Positions 16,540 to 25,257 of a stretch of DNA of 64,000 bases are shown here, in pieces (the first letter of the stretch is position 1; each line of letters starts with the position of its first letter). Below the pieces are notes generated by a model, which had not been told where the DNA came from, made no database searches, and saw nothing but the letters and a program-made list of their open reading frames with translations. Origin of the DNA: Bacteroidota bacterium. Its GTDB lineage: Bacteria; Bacteroidota; Bacteroidia; Bacteroidales; Lentimicrobiaceae. The translations under genes were made by a program, and so were the position numbers. The stretch covers positions 25,422 through 89,421 of the forward strand of contig WSXX01000020.1 of assembly GCA_009773515.1 (NCBI GenBank), written 5' to 3'.

Positions 16540-18486
16540 ATGTCTGAATCAACAACTCATGAGGTATTGTCCCGATATTGGGGATATTCGGCTTTCAGGC
16601 CGATGCAGGAAGATATTATCAATTCTGTTTTGGCCGGACGGGATACTCTTGCTCTGTTGCCAACCGGTGGCGGAAAATCATTGTGTTTTCAGGTGCCGGG
16701 AATGATTATTGAAGGAATAACACTTGTTGTAACTCCTTTGATTGCGTTGATGAAGGATCAGGTAGAAAACCTCCGCAAACGCGGAATTCCTGCAGAAGCC
16801 ATCTATTCAGGCATGACTGCCCGTGAAGTTGAGTTGGCTATGAATCACATTTTGCATGGTAAATCAAAGTTTTTTTACCTCTCACCTGAACGTTTGCTCA
16901 CCGATAGATTTATTACAGCACTGGAGCATATAAAAATCGGGATGATTGCTGTAGATGAGGCACATTGCATTTCGCAGTGGGGTTATGATTTCAGACCACC
17001 TTACCTGCGGATTGCTGAAATACGCGACAAGCTACCCGCTGTTCCGGTAATTGCCCTGACTGCTACTGCAACTCCAAAAGTGGTTAAAGATATTCAGGAG
17101 AAACTCCGTTTTCCGACACCAAATGTATTTGAAAGAAGCTTTGAGCGAAAAAATCTTGCATATGTTGTTTTTAAGGAAGAGAATAAACTTGAACGTTTGT
17201 TGCGGGTTTGCACAAATGTTAAAGGAACAGGTATAGTTTACGTACGTAACCGGCGAAAAACCCGCGAAATTGCCGGATTCCTGATGCGAAACAACATCAG
17301 CGCTGATTTTTACCATGCTGGTTTGTCGCCGGCAGATCGCGAAAAAAAGCAAAATTGGTGGAAGCAGGGTTCACTCAGGGTGATGGTTTCAACCAATGCA
17401 TTCGGAATGGGTATTGACAAACCGGATGTAAGATTTGTGGTTCATATGGATTTGCCGGATAGTCCGGAAGCATATTTTCAGGAAGCCGGCAGGGGAGGCA
17501 GAGATGAGAAAAAAGCATTTGCTGTCCTGCTGTTTGATGATTCCGATGTTATTGATGCCAGGCACAATCTGGCTCTTTCGTATCCCGAACCTGACTATAT
17601 CCGTAATGTTTACAAGGCACTGGGAAATTACCTGAATCTGGCATTAGGCACAGGGCGCGATACAGTTCATCTGTTTGATCTGAATGAATTCTGCAATACC
17701 TATGACTTCAAACAATTGGTAACCTTCAATGCACTTCGTTTTATTGAACGCGAAGGATTTATATCGATGAATGAAGCAATGGAAACTCATTCAAGAATTA
17801 TTTTCAATGTCCGTAAAGACGATTTGTACAGGTTTCAGGTTGAAAATGCAGTTTTTGATCCCATTATCAAAACAATTCTCCGCTCCTATGGAGGCGTATT
17901 TACCGAGCCTGCCAACATAAGTGAAAATGAACTCGGGAGTCGTCTTTCGGTTGGCAGTGATGTTATTGTAAAGGTACTGACACAATTACATAATCTTGAA
18001 GTACTTACTTACATTCCGGCAACTGATAAACCTCGCATTGTGTTAACAAGTGAACTCATAAGAGCTGAAGATTTACGGATTTCTCCGGAGCATTATTTCG
18101 AGCGTCGTGCAGAGGCTGCAAAGCGGCTGGAATCGGTAATTGGCTATGCAACTTCAACTGAAATCTGCCGGAGTAAGATGCTGATAGCCTACTTCGGACA
18201 AGATGATATTCAGCCCTGCGGAATCTGCGACGTATGTGTGGAGCGCAATAAAGCCAATTTGAGCGACATTGAGTTCAATAATATTGTTGAAGTGATAAAG
18301 CCACTACTTAAGGTAGCAGGTTGCAATATAACGCAACTGGTTAATGCATGTGCAAGAATTAATGAAGACAAAGTGATTAATGCTGTAAACTGGTTGATTG
18401 ATAATGACAAGATTGAGGTTTCAGATGATGGACTCTTCAGATGGATTGCACCCAAAGATGACAAAGGGAACTATTATACCCGCTGA
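16540..18486 (+). CDS. recQ: RecQ-family ATP-dependent DNA helicase
   Basis: A 3'-5' superfamily 2 helicase for recombination and replication repair. Walker A PTGGGKS is at residues 41-47 and the DEAH box at 139-142 is followed by CISQWGYDFRP. Helicase motif VI appears as QEAGRGGRDE. The zinc-type cysteines (ICRSK ... CGICDVC) lie late, at about 545-570, after a long winged-helix-like region. No HRDC domain is visible; a short helical domain closes the protein at 648 residues. This is the short RecQ form common in Bacteroidota. Its last 29 bases overlap the mpg gene in another frame. Confidence 0.92.
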   Translation: MSESTTHEVLSRYWGYSAFRPMQEDIINSVLAGRDTLALLPTGGGKSLCFQVPGMIIEGITLVVTPLIALMKDQVENLRKRGIPAEAIYSGMTAREVELAMNHILHGKSKFFYLSPERLLTDRFITALEHIKIGMIAVDEAHCISQWGYDFRPPYLRIAEIRDKLPAVPVIALTATATPKVVKDIQEKLRFPTPNVFERSFERKNLAYVVFKEENKLERLLRVCTNVKGTGIVYVRNRRKTREIAGFLMRNNISADFYHAGLSPADREKKQNWWKQGSLRVMVSTNAFGMGIDKPDVRFVVHMDLPDSPEAYFQEAGRGGRDEKKAFAVLLFDDSDVIDARHNLALSYPEPDYIRNVYKALGNYLNLALGTGRDTVHLFDLNEFCNTYDFKQLVTFNALRFIEREGFISMNEAMETHSRIIFNVRKDDLYRFQVENAVFDPIIKTILRSYGGVFTEPANISENELGSRLSVGSDVIVKVLTQLHNLEVLTYIPATDKPRIVLTSELIRAEDLRISPEHYFERRAEAAKRLESVIGYATSTEICRSKMLIAYFGQDDIQPCGICDVCVERNKANLSDIEFNNIVEVIKPLLKVAGCNITQLVNACARINEDKVINAVNWLIDNDKIEVSDDGLFRWIAPKDDKGNYYTR

Positions 18487-19087
18487 TTTTTATTCAGGAA
18501 ATGATGTTGTAAGCATTGCCCGGCAATTACTGGGAAAAGTGCTGGTATTTAAAACTCAGAGAACCAGGCTCACCGGTTGCATCATTGAAACAGAAGCATA
18601 TGCCGGCATAACCGATAAAGCATCTCATGCTTACGGCGGGCGATTAACCAGGCGTACTGAAGTATTGTATAGTCAAGGAGGTATTGCCTATGTTTATCTG
18701 TGTTACGGTTTGCACGCATTATTTAATGTAGTTACCGGAGATAAAGATATTCCACACGCTGTGCTTGTCAGGGGGATAATTCCTGTTGAAGGCGTTGACA
18801 TCATGGAGGGCAGATCAGGTAAAAAAGTAAATGTAAATAAAGATGGAATAGGACCGGGCCGGCTAACCCGCCTGATGGGCATTACAAAAGATTTAAACGG
18901 TGTTTCTCTGGATGGCGCATCCGGACTCTGGATAGCGGATTATGGCATTTATTTCGCAAATGAGGAAATTGTCCCGGGTCCCAGAATCGGGGTTGAATAC
19001 GCCGGGGAAGATGCTTTGCTGGATTATCGGTTTAAGGTAGATGTTAATTATGCAATCGGACAAATAAAAAAGGCTTGCCCGAATTAA
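18458..19087 (+). CDS. mpg: 3-methyladenine DNA glycosylase (AAG/MPG family)
   Basis: Removes alkylated purines, such as 3-methyladenine and hypoxanthine, in base-excision repair. The family blocks are present: LLGKVLV, the catalytic-glutamate segment IETEAYAG, ASHAYGG, the YVYLCYG segment and GPGRLT. The frame extends to an earlier ATG at 18398 inside recQ, but MTKGTIIPADFY at 18458 matches the normal start and gives 209 residues. Translation is probably coupled to recQ through the 29-base overlap, which makes a two-gene repair operon. Confidence 0.92.
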   Translation: MTKGTIIPADFYSGNDVVSIARQLLGKVLVFKTQRTRLTGCIIETEAYAGITDKASHAYGGRLTRRTEVLYSQGGIAYVYLCYGLHALFNVVTGDKDIPHAVLVRGIIPVEGVDIMEGRSGKKVNVNKDGIGPGRLTRLMGITKDLNGVSLDGASGLWIADYGIYFANEEIVPGPRIGVEYAGEDALLDYRFKVDVNYAIGQIKKACPN

Positions 19088-19100
19088 GGCCAGCCTTTTT
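19067..19100. terminator. Bidirectional terminator between mpg and hup
   Basis: AAAAAGGCT (19067-19075) pairs with AGCCTTTTT (19092-19100). The arms give a T tract in both directions. It overlaps the end of mpg and lies 20 bases past the hup stop. Confidence 0.7.
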
Positions 19101-19120
19101 CTAAGTTGAATAAGTTCAGC

Positions 19121-19393
19121 TTATTTTACATTCTTTGAAAGCTCTGAGCCTGGTTTGAATTTAACCACTTTCTTGGCAGCAATCTTGATTTCTTTACCGG
19201 TCTGAGGATTGCGACCTTTACGGGCGGCACGTTTTGAAACTGAGAAAGAACCAAAACCTACGAGAGCTACTCTGTCACCTTTTTTAAGGCTTTTGGAAGT
19301 AGATGAAATGAAAGCATCAAGGGCTTTCTTTGAATCAGCCTTGGTGAGGCCTGATTCAGCTGCAATGGCAACAATCAATTCCTGTTTGTTCAT
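19121..19393 (-). CDS. hup: HU-family DNA-binding protein
   Basis: A small nucleoid protein that bends DNA as a dimer. The 90-residue chain starts [16 protein letters not shown] and carries the signature arm [12 protein letters not shown] near residues 60-72. It is a single-gene unit with its own promoter and terminator. Canonical HU rather than the longer Bacteroidota HU-like paralogues, judging from its length. Confidence 0.95.
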   Translation of the reverse strand: MNKQELIVAIAAESGLTKADSKKALDAFISSTSKSLKKGDRVALVGFGSFSVSKRAARKGRNPQTGKEIKIAAKKVVKFKPGSELSKNVK

Positions 19394-19435
19394 TTTTTCC
19401 TGATTTTGATTTATAATGTGTTGGATAACCTATCG

Positions 19436-19466
19436 CAAATATAAGCAATTCCTTTCTAAAATCAAG
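19436..19466 (-). promoter_or_regulatory. Promoter of hup
   Basis: On the minus strand CTTG (19463-19466) lies 19 bases upstream of TATATTTG (19436-19443), an exact -7 match with a three-of-four -33 match. The start codon is 42 bases downstream. Confidence 0.6.
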
Positions 19467-19556
19467 TGTTTTAGGATAAAAGATGTTAAAAAGTTAATAA
19501 AACCGGTGGTTTGTTGAAAACTTCAAGCTAAAAGTAGCTGTAATCAAGCCTTTGAG

Positions 19557-20528
19557 TTAATTTTTATAAGGTTGTTCAGTCTTAAAACGCATTTTTCCGG
19601 ATCTGATTCCGCGGATAAATTCTTCTGCTGTCATCGCTTTTTTGCCTGAAGGCTGAAGTTGTATTATCTGCACAAAATAATCGCTGCATGCAACCATAAA
19701 TTTCCGGTTATTGATGATTTTTACTTCGCCTGCTTCAAGATCGGCAAGTTCGCCGGTAATTTCCGACTTCAGGATTTTTATTTCTTTTTCTGATCCATCT
19801 ATATTTATTTCAGAAAATGCTCCCGGATATGGACTGAGGCCTCTGATGTGATTATGGACTTCATTGGCGCTGCGGTTCCAGTTTATGGAGCAGTGCTCTC
19901 TGAATAGCCTTGGAGCGCTTTTTAAAGCAGGTTCGCCGGTGGGTTGTTCTTTTAGTGTTAATTTGCCTTCGCTGATGGCTCGTATTGTTTTTATCACTAG
20001 CCCAGCACCCATCACTTTTAACCTGTCGTGAAGTTCACCGGCTGTTTCATTTTCGCCAATGCTGATGCGCTCATTCATAATAATGGTGCCGGTATCGATG
20101 CCTGAGTTGAGAAAAAAGGTAGTTGCTCCGGTTTCTGTTTCTCCGTTTAATATGGCATGATTTATAGGTGCAGCACCCCTGTATTGAGGCAATAATGAAG
20201 CATGCAGATTAAAACTTCCCAGTTCAGGAATGCTCCACACTTCCTCAGGTAATTTTCTGAACGCAACAATTACAAACAAATTTGCATTTAAATCCTTTAA
20301 TGTGCTGATAAATTCAGGATCTTTGAGACTCAGCGGCTGAAGCACCGGAATATTATGTTCCAACGCATATTCTTTTACCGGAGAATGCTTCATTTTCAAT
20401 CCGCGGCCTGCGGGTTTGTCAGCAACTGTAACCACGGCTTTTACGCTGTAACCATTGCGGAGTATCTCACTCAGCGATTCTACAGCAAATTCAGGCGTGC
20501 CCATAAAAACGATACTAATTTTCTTCAT
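19557..20528 (-). CDS. fmt: Methionyl-tRNA formyltransferase
   Basis: Formylates initiator Met-tRNA using 10-formyl-tetrahydrofolate. The N-terminal domain has FMGTPEFA (residues 8-15), the catalytic NLHASLLPQYRGAAP stretch and the DTG motif of the formyltransferase fold. The C-terminal OB-like domain (about 205-320) is complete, and 323 residues is standard. A TAAATTTG box at 20551-20558 on the minus strand may be its promoter. It is separated from the upstream TPR gene by a terminator. Confidence 0.94.
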   Translation of the reverse strand: MKKISIVFMGTPEFAVESLSEILRNGYSVKAVVTVADKPAGRGLKMKHSPVKEYALEHNIPVLQPLSLKDPEFISTLKDLNANLFVIVAFRKLPEEVWSIPELGSFNLHASLLPQYRGAAPINHAILNGETETGATTFFLNSGIDTGTIIMNERISIGENETAGELHDRLKVMGAGLVIKTIRAISEGKLTLKEQPTGEPALKSAPRLFREHCSINWNRSANEVHNHIRGLSPYPGAFSEINIDGSEKEIKILKSEITGELADLEAGEVKIINNRKFMVACSDYFVQIIQLQPSGKKAMTAEEFIRGIRSGKMRFKTEQPYKN

Positions 20529-20590
20529 ATTTCAGTGGTGAAATGTGTTTCAAATTTAAGCCAAAACCTTTTAAAACCTGACTTTCATAA

Positions 20591-20622
20591 AATAAAAACA
20601 CCCGGAATTGAAACTCCGGGTG
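20591..20622 (-). terminator. Terminator after the TPR gene
   Basis: CACCCGGA (20599-20606) pairs with TCCGGGTG (20615-20622). Read on the minus strand the stem is followed by a TTTTTATT run. It lies 22 bases past the stop of the TPR protein gene. Confidence 0.85.
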
Positions 20623-20643
20623 TGTGTATTGGTGATGTGAATC

Positions 20644-21327
20644 TTATTGTTGTCCTTTAAGCTTTGCGATAAATTTTTCAACATCTCTTGCTTCGGCACT
20701 GCGGGGAAACTCAGTTCTGATTCTTTCATAAGCTTCAAGCGCTTTCTTGTTGTCTCCTGAATCTTCGAAAGCCCATGCGGCTTTCTGAAGGAAAACAGGG
20801 GTGGTAAAATCGTTCACGCTGACTTTTGCAGCCTGAAGGTATTGTTCACCGGCTTCAGCTGTTTTGCCCAGCTCCATATAAGCATCTCCTATGGCACCTT
20901 TGGCCATTGGAGCTACCAATGCATCCTTGATTTTGAACTTCTTAAGATGGCTGATGGCTTCTTCAAACTGACCTTCATTCAGGTAAATAATGCCAGCGTA
21001 ATAATGAGCCAGACGGGCTGATTTGGTCATTCCGTAATCGTCAATTATTTCAAGAAATCCAGGATACATGCCATCACCGTTTAAAGCAAGTTTCAGTGAA
21101 TCCTGCTCAAAATATTTCTCAGCCATAAACATTTGCGACTGAGCCTCTTTTTCCTGAGGCATCAGATAAAAACGCTGAAATCCAAAATAAGCCAAGACCA
21201 ACAAAGCAAGTCCTCCAATTACAATACCCAGGAGTTTCTGGTTCTTTTCAATAAATACTTCGGATCTGCTGAGGGCTTCCTCAACTGCCATAATTTTTTC
21301 TTCAGTGTTGTCAGTCTTCTTTGCCAT
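20644..21327 (-). CDS. Membrane-anchored tetratricopeptide-repeat protein (YfgM-like)
   Basis: A 227-residue protein with a charged cytoplasmic N-terminus, one transmembrane helix (about 33-53, LLGIVIGGLALLVLAYFGF) and TPR helices for the rest (for example AKGAIGDAYMELGKTAEAGEQYL). This layout resembles YfgM/TPR_21 proteins that assist envelope protein biogenesis, but function is inferred from architecture only. It is a single-gene unit with its own promoter and terminator. Confidence 0.8.
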   Translation of the reverse strand: MAKKTDNTEEKIMAVEEALSRSEVFIEKNQKLLGIVIGGLALLVLAYFGFQRFYLMPQEKEAQSQMFMAEKYFEQDSLKLALNGDGMYPGFLEIIDDYGMTKSARLAHYYAGIIYLNEGQFEEAISHLKKFKIKDALVAPMAKGAIGDAYMELGKTAEAGEQYLQAAKVSVNDFTTPVFLQKAAWAFEDSGDNKKALEAYERIRTEFPRSAEARDVEKFIAKLKGQQ

Positions 21328-21347
21328 TGGGTTTTAATTTTGTCGCG

Positions 21348-21378
21348 CAAAAGTACAGTTTTTTTTTTATTTGACAAG
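21348..21378 (-). promoter_or_regulatory. Promoter of the TPR gene
   Basis: On the minus strand CTTG (21375-21378) is followed after 19 bases by TACTTTTG (21348-21355), a good Bacteroidota promoter pair. The start codon is 20 bases downstream. Confidence 0.6.
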
Positions 21379-21508
21379 CGTCGTTTAAACAACCTCAATA
21401 TCAATTTTTCAGTTTGAGGATATCCGGCACCATTTTTTTCGGAATATTGTTGATTTTTTTTGTATTTTTACCTTTTGAAGTTTATAAACCAATTAAAATC
21501 CGGGTTTT

Positions 21509-21715
21509 ATGGGAAAAGGAGATAAGAAATCCAAACGTGGTAAAATCATTCTTGGGTCTTATGGTGTGTCAAGGCCAAGAGTTAAGTCAAAACCTTCAAT
21601 GCCGAAAAAGGAAAAGCCTGTTGATGCTGAAGTTAAAGTTCCGGTTAAGGCTGCTAAACCTAAAACAGTCAAAAAGCCTAAAGTCGCTGAAAAGCCGGCT
21701 GATGAGTCCGAATAA
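21509..21715 (+). CDS. 30S ribosomal protein bTHX family
   Basis: The first 24 residues (MGKGDKKSKRGKIILGSYGV and on) match the bTHX family, a tiny basic protein that sits in the head of the 30S subunit. The remaining 44 residues are a Lys/Pro/Val-rich low-complexity tail (KKEKPVDAEVKVPVKAAKPK). The core is normally the whole protein, so the tail is an extension. It has its own strong terminator. Family call is by signature; the tail has no known role. Confidence 0.85.
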   Translation: MGKGDKKSKRGKIILGSYGVSRPRVKSKPSMPKKEKPVDAEVKVPVKAAKPKTVKKPKVAEKPADESE

Positions 21716-21738
21716 TTCTACTGTTTACAGTTGTATTA

Positions 21739-21772
21739 AAAAGCTTCGTTGTTTAACGGAGCTTTTATTTTT
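21739..21772 (+). terminator. Terminator after bTHX
   Basis: AAAAGCTTCGTT (21739-21750) pairs with AACGGAGCTTTT (21755-21766), twelve pairs with one wobble and a four-base loop, followed by ATTTTTT. Its right edge touches the stop of the convergent MurD-like gene. Confidence 0.9.
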
Positions 21773-23141
21773 TCATGACTATCTCTTCATAACGAAGACC
21801 CCTTTCTTCAAAATTTCTGAAGTTATCGTAACTTGATGCTGCCGGAGAAAGAAGACAAACGCATTTTTCGGGAGTTGCTCTGATCGCTTTAATTACGGCA
21901 TCATCAAAACTGCTTCCCATTTCAAAAAAGGGTTTAATTCCATTGAATGAACTTAATAATTTCATCATTCTTTCTCCTGCCGGCCCTGTAAAAACAATGT
22001 GTTTTACACTGCTTTTGCAGAGTTTTTCAATAAATGGTCCATAATCAATGTCTCTGTCAAATCCCCCTAAAATAAGGGTGTGAACTGTTTGAAGTGTGTC
22101 AAGTGCTGCAAGTGTTGCTTCGGGGATGGTTGATATGGAGTCGTTGTAGAAATGTTTGTTATTTTGAATTCCGAGAAACTCAATCCGGTGTTTCAGCGGT
22201 TTGAATGTTGCAATACCATCAATGATGGCTTCGGCGGGAATGTTCGAAATACGGGCAGCTGTAGCAGCAATAATGATGTTTCTCAGGTTGTGCAGGCCGG
22301 CAAGCTGTGTCTGCGGCTTCTCAGGCAATAAAATCTGTTCATGATGACCTCTTCGCAGTATAAAGTTTTTCCCTGATTTGCCTGCGCCGTCTCCTGAAAA
22401 AACTGAGGTAAATGCCGGTAACTTGTTCCCCGGAATTGCTGTATCTTTCAACAGTCCTGCAATAATCTGATCGTCAGGATTGTATATAAAGTTATCATTT
22501 TCAGACTGTTTGATTGCAATCTGGTATTTTGCAAGCTGGTAATCTTTGTAGGATGCATAATGATCCAGATGCTCCTGAAAAATGTTGAGCAAAACCGAAG
22601 TTGAAGGTGCCCGCGAAATATATTCCAATTGATGCGACGACAATTCACAGATAATTCTGGTTTTGTCATCAATCCTTTCAGTAAGGTCAAAAAGCGGAAT
22701 GCCGATATTACCGGCCAGCAATGTGTTGCTTGTGTAGCCGGAAATTATATGATACAGCAGAGATGTTGTGGTACTTTTGCCTTTGGTCCCGGTTATTCCG
22801 GTTGTAAGTGGTGCGAAATTTCTGAGGAAGAGGTCGGTTTGAGAAGTGATTTTCGAATCAAGCTGCGATAAACCTTCTTTGAAAACAGAAATACCCGGCG
22901 ATTTTATCACCATGTCGAAATCTTTCAGGTATCCGGTGTAATTATTTCCGGAAAAGAGTGTAATTCTGTCAGCCGTCAGTTCCGGATTCTCCTTTTCGAG
23001 GTTTTCGTTTTTATCGGCAACAGCCAGCGGAAGCTCAGGAAAATAACCGCGCAATAACCTGAATGTAGATTTCCCTTCTCGTCCATAGCCAAGTATCATC
23101 ACTTTTTTGTCCCTGAAAAGGGATTTGAGCATATCTTTCAT
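21765..23141 (-). CDS. murD: UDP-N-acetylmuramoyl-L-alanine:glutamate ligase, MurD family (possible MurD2 type)
   Basis: An ATP-dependent Mur ligase that adds glutamate to UDP-MurNAc-L-Ala. Rossmann-like N-terminal domain (1-110, SPGI at 81-84), P-loop GTKGKSTT (118-125), CELSSHQLE, the likely carbamylated Lys205 and the C-terminal SPAASSYDNF segment are in order. Canonical MurD has DSKATN at the substrate site; here it is NDSISTIP (333-340), with the lysine replaced by isoleucine. The gene stands outside any visible division/cell-wall cluster and overlaps a MurL-like gene by four bases (ATGA). Both points suggest the variant that accepts L-glutamate. Ordinary D-glutamate specificity remains possible. 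Confidence 0.88.
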   Translation of the reverse strand: MKDMLKSLFRDKKVMILGYGREGKSTFRLLRGYFPELPLAVADKNENLEKENPELTADRITLFSGNNYTGYLKDFDMVIKSPGISVFKEGLSQLDSKITSQTDLFLRNFAPLTTGITGTKGKSTTTSLLYHIISGYTSNTLLAGNIGIPLFDLTERIDDKTRIICELSSHQLEYISRAPSTSVLLNIFQEHLDHYASYKDYQLAKYQIAIKQSENDNFIYNPDDQIIAGLLKDTAIPGNKLPAFTSVFSGDGAGKSGKNFILRRGHHEQILLPEKPQTQLAGLHNLRNIIIAATAARISNIPAEAIIDGIATFKPLKHRIEFLGIQNNKHFYNDSISTIPEATLAALDTLQTVHTLILGGFDRDIDYGPFIEKLCKSSVKHIVFTGPAGERMMKLLSSFNGIKPFFEMGSSFDDAVIKAIRATPEKCVCLLSPAASSYDNFRNFEERGLRYEEIVMKK

Positions 23142-24514
23142 CGCAGTGCTTTTTTTAATAAACCGAGCAAAGCCGGCGATAAGTTATGACCTTCAGCCTC
23201 GGAAATCCTCAGATTCTTTTCTTCAGAGAGCCCTTTCAGATTCAGAAACCTGTCCATCAAAACGAGATTCTTTCTTTCGGAATCATTACGGGCTATCATG
23301 CTCATTGCTATATTAACATCTTCAAGGGTGCCCACACATTCAAATGGCTTGTTTTCTGCGATTCCGGTAAGTTCATCAAAAACAGGAATCAATTCCGCAT
23401 CGTTCAGCATATCAGCCCCAATAATCCGGCTGGCGTATTCTGTGCCATTAAAAGCAGACAACATGATGCTGGTAAACAGGCATTTGGAACATTTTCCGCA
23501 CCATGAGTCGGTTTTACTTCCAACATTACAACTTCTGAAAACCTGATGATAATTTTCCAGCCCTGAGAAAATGGATACTATCTGAAGTTCGTTTAGTGGC
23601 CTTAAAAAACTGAAATAATTGAAGGATGGTGAAATAAAGTTGCTGTAATACCATCTGAAATCATCCTCAAATTCAATTGATTTTGAATATTGATGGTTGA
23701 TATTGGTGCCTGGAATGGTGACTTCATTTGCGCTTGATTCGTTCGATAGCGCGATATTACTATAGCCATTCAGCAAGGAAGCCAGCAAGGTGTAAAATGC
23801 CAGCATGGCAGAAAACGGGGTGTGTCCATTCAAATAACCAAGGTTGTTGAGTCTGAGCAGTTCCGGGTCAATGGAGCGTGAAATGGTAAAGGCGTCGCTG
23901 TAATCAAGCCCTGCTGCTGTAACTGTATGTATGGTGGCGCCTCGTGGATTAATGATCAGAGGCCTCAGGGTTTTATTATCTCTTTTCAGCAGTTCAAGGG
24001 TAACGGCAGAGTCTTTTCCGCCTCCGATGGGCACCAGAAAGCCATCCCCGATTCCGTCTATTGATTGAATTTCAGTTTTATCACCTGATGATTTTATTTC
24101 AACAAAATCGTCAATGGAAGTTTGAATTCCATTGATATAGAAAAATTCTCCCAAACCGTTGAAATAGAGCTTTTTCCACCAGTTGCTTTGTTGGTCTGTG
24201 AGTTTGTTTGTATGGATATTGATCACAGGCGAGCAGGTACTTTTCCAATAGCTGATCAGTTCAATCAGGCCAATATGAAAGATTATATTATCAGCTGCAG
24301 CTTTGTTTGCATGATAGTTTCTGATAAAAGCTTCTTTATGATTCCCAAAATGAAAAACCGAGACAGGGTGAAAATCAGTCAGCCCGTTTATCCTGAAAGA
24401 GAACTCAATTCTTAACCCCTCATTGGTTATACCGGCCTGAAATCCATCGTAATGGAACTCAGGAAATTTATTTCTCAGAGTTTCGAAATTTTCCGGTTGA
24501 TCTGAAAGTTGCAT
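23138..24514 (-). CDS. murL: MurL-like UDP-MurNAc-L-Ala-L-Glu epimerase (predicted)
   Basis: A 458-residue cytoplasmic protein with an adenylating PP-loop-like motif GGGKDS (164-169) and a late CGKCSKC cluster (339-345). This combination, together with its position immediately before a MurD-like ligase with a four-base start/stop overlap, fits MurL. MurL is an ATP-using enzyme first described in Xanthomonas that inverts the terminal L-Glu of UDP-MurNAc-dipeptide to D-Glu. The assignment relies on motif, length and context, not on a computed alignment. A different ATP-pyrophosphatase-like function is the alternative. A TATTTTTG box at 24556-24563 on the minus strand could drive both genes. Confidence 0.68.
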   Translation of the reverse strand: MQLSDQPENFETLRNKFPEFHYDGFQAGITNEGLRIEFSFRINGLTDFHPVSVFHFGNHKEAFIRNYHANKAAADNIIFHIGLIELISYWKSTCSPVINIHTNKLTDQQSNWWKKLYFNGLGEFFYINGIQTSIDDFVEIKSSGDKTEIQSIDGIGDGFLVPIGGGKDSAVTLELLKRDNKTLRPLIINPRGATIHTVTAAGLDYSDAFTISRSIDPELLRLNNLGYLNGHTPFSAMLAFYTLLASLLNGYSNIALSNESSANEVTIPGTNINHQYSKSIEFEDDFRWYYSNFISPSFNYFSFLRPLNELQIVSIFSGLENYHQVFRSCNVGSKTDSWCGKCSKCLFTSIMLSAFNGTEYASRIIGADMLNDAELIPVFDELTGIAENKPFECVGTLEDVNIAMSMIARNDSERKNLVLMDRFLNLKGLSEEKNLRISEAEGHNLSPALLGLLKKALR

Positions 24515-24555
24515 CTGCTAAGTGGTATAAAATTTGATGCTGTTGTTAATGCCTG

Positions 24556-24563
24556 CAAAAATA
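24556..24563 (-). promoter_or_regulatory. Candidate -7 box for the murL-murD pair
   Basis: TATTTTTG on the minus strand matches TAnnTTTG, 41 bases before the MurL-like start. No -33 box at standard spacing. Confidence 0.35.
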
Positions 24564-24693
24564 TGCAATACACACTGAGTTATAAGAAATTTACTGAAAT
24601 AAACAGGGAATTTTGCAGTGAGCGTTGTTTATTCTTGCAGGTAAAGGATTCATTTGCGATTGGATTGAACTTCACAATACTAAAAGATGAACT

Positions 24694-25257
24694 ATGGAAC
24701 CTTTAAAAATAAAGCCTCTTGCCGGCCGGATACTGATTTCGGTCCCATCCCTGCAGGATTTCTATTTCCGTAAGTCTGTGGTTTTAATTGCAGATCACAA
24801 CGAAGATGGTTCGTTCGGATTGATTATTAACAAACCTGTGGATGTAAAATTAAGTGATATAGCCTCAGAATTTGCCGGTTTTGATGCACCGGTTTATCTT
24901 GGTGGTCCTGTAAAAACCGATAGTCTTTTTTTTATACACACCCGGCCTGACCTTATTGAGGACGGTGCAAAGATTATGGAAGGCCTTTACTGGGGGGGTA
25001 ATATCGATACAGTAAGGGATTTGGTGAAAAGCGGAGGTTTAAAACCTAACGATGTCAGATTTTTTGTTGGGTATGCCGGTTGGATGGCCAATCAGCTTGA
25101 CCGCGAACTTGAAGAAAAATCATGGGTAGTTTCTCTCACTGATCTGAACCAGATAATCGGAGAGGATACACGTAATATGTGGAGCCAAACCCTGCAAAAG
25201 CTGGGTCGTGAGTATAAGCTGTGGGTTAATTATCCGGCAGATCCGATGATGAATTAA
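24694..25257 (+). CDS. YqgE/AlgH family protein
   Basis: A 187-residue cytoplasmic protein of the UPF0301/DUF179 family. The start MEPLKIKPLAGRILISVP, the FGLIINKP block, YLGGPV and WSQTLQKLGREYKLWVNYPADP are all family hallmarks. The biochemical role is not established. The frame is convergent with the rhomboid gene and their stop ends overlap by four bases. Confidence 0.92.
   Translation: MEPLKIKPLAGRILISVPSLQDFYFRKSVVLIADHNEDGSFGLIINKPVDVKLSDIASEFAGFDAPVYLGGPVKTDSLFFIHTRPDLIEDGAKIMEGLYWGGNIDTVRDLVKSGGLKPNDVRFFVGYAGWMANQLDRELEEKSWVVSLTDLNQIIGEDTRNMWSQTLQKLGREYKLWVNYPADPMMN

Noticed and set aside
24509..24706. 65-residue frame between the MurL-like gene and yqgE
   Set aside because: It overlaps the divergent promoter region and the start of yqgE, has no family look, and is explained by chance.
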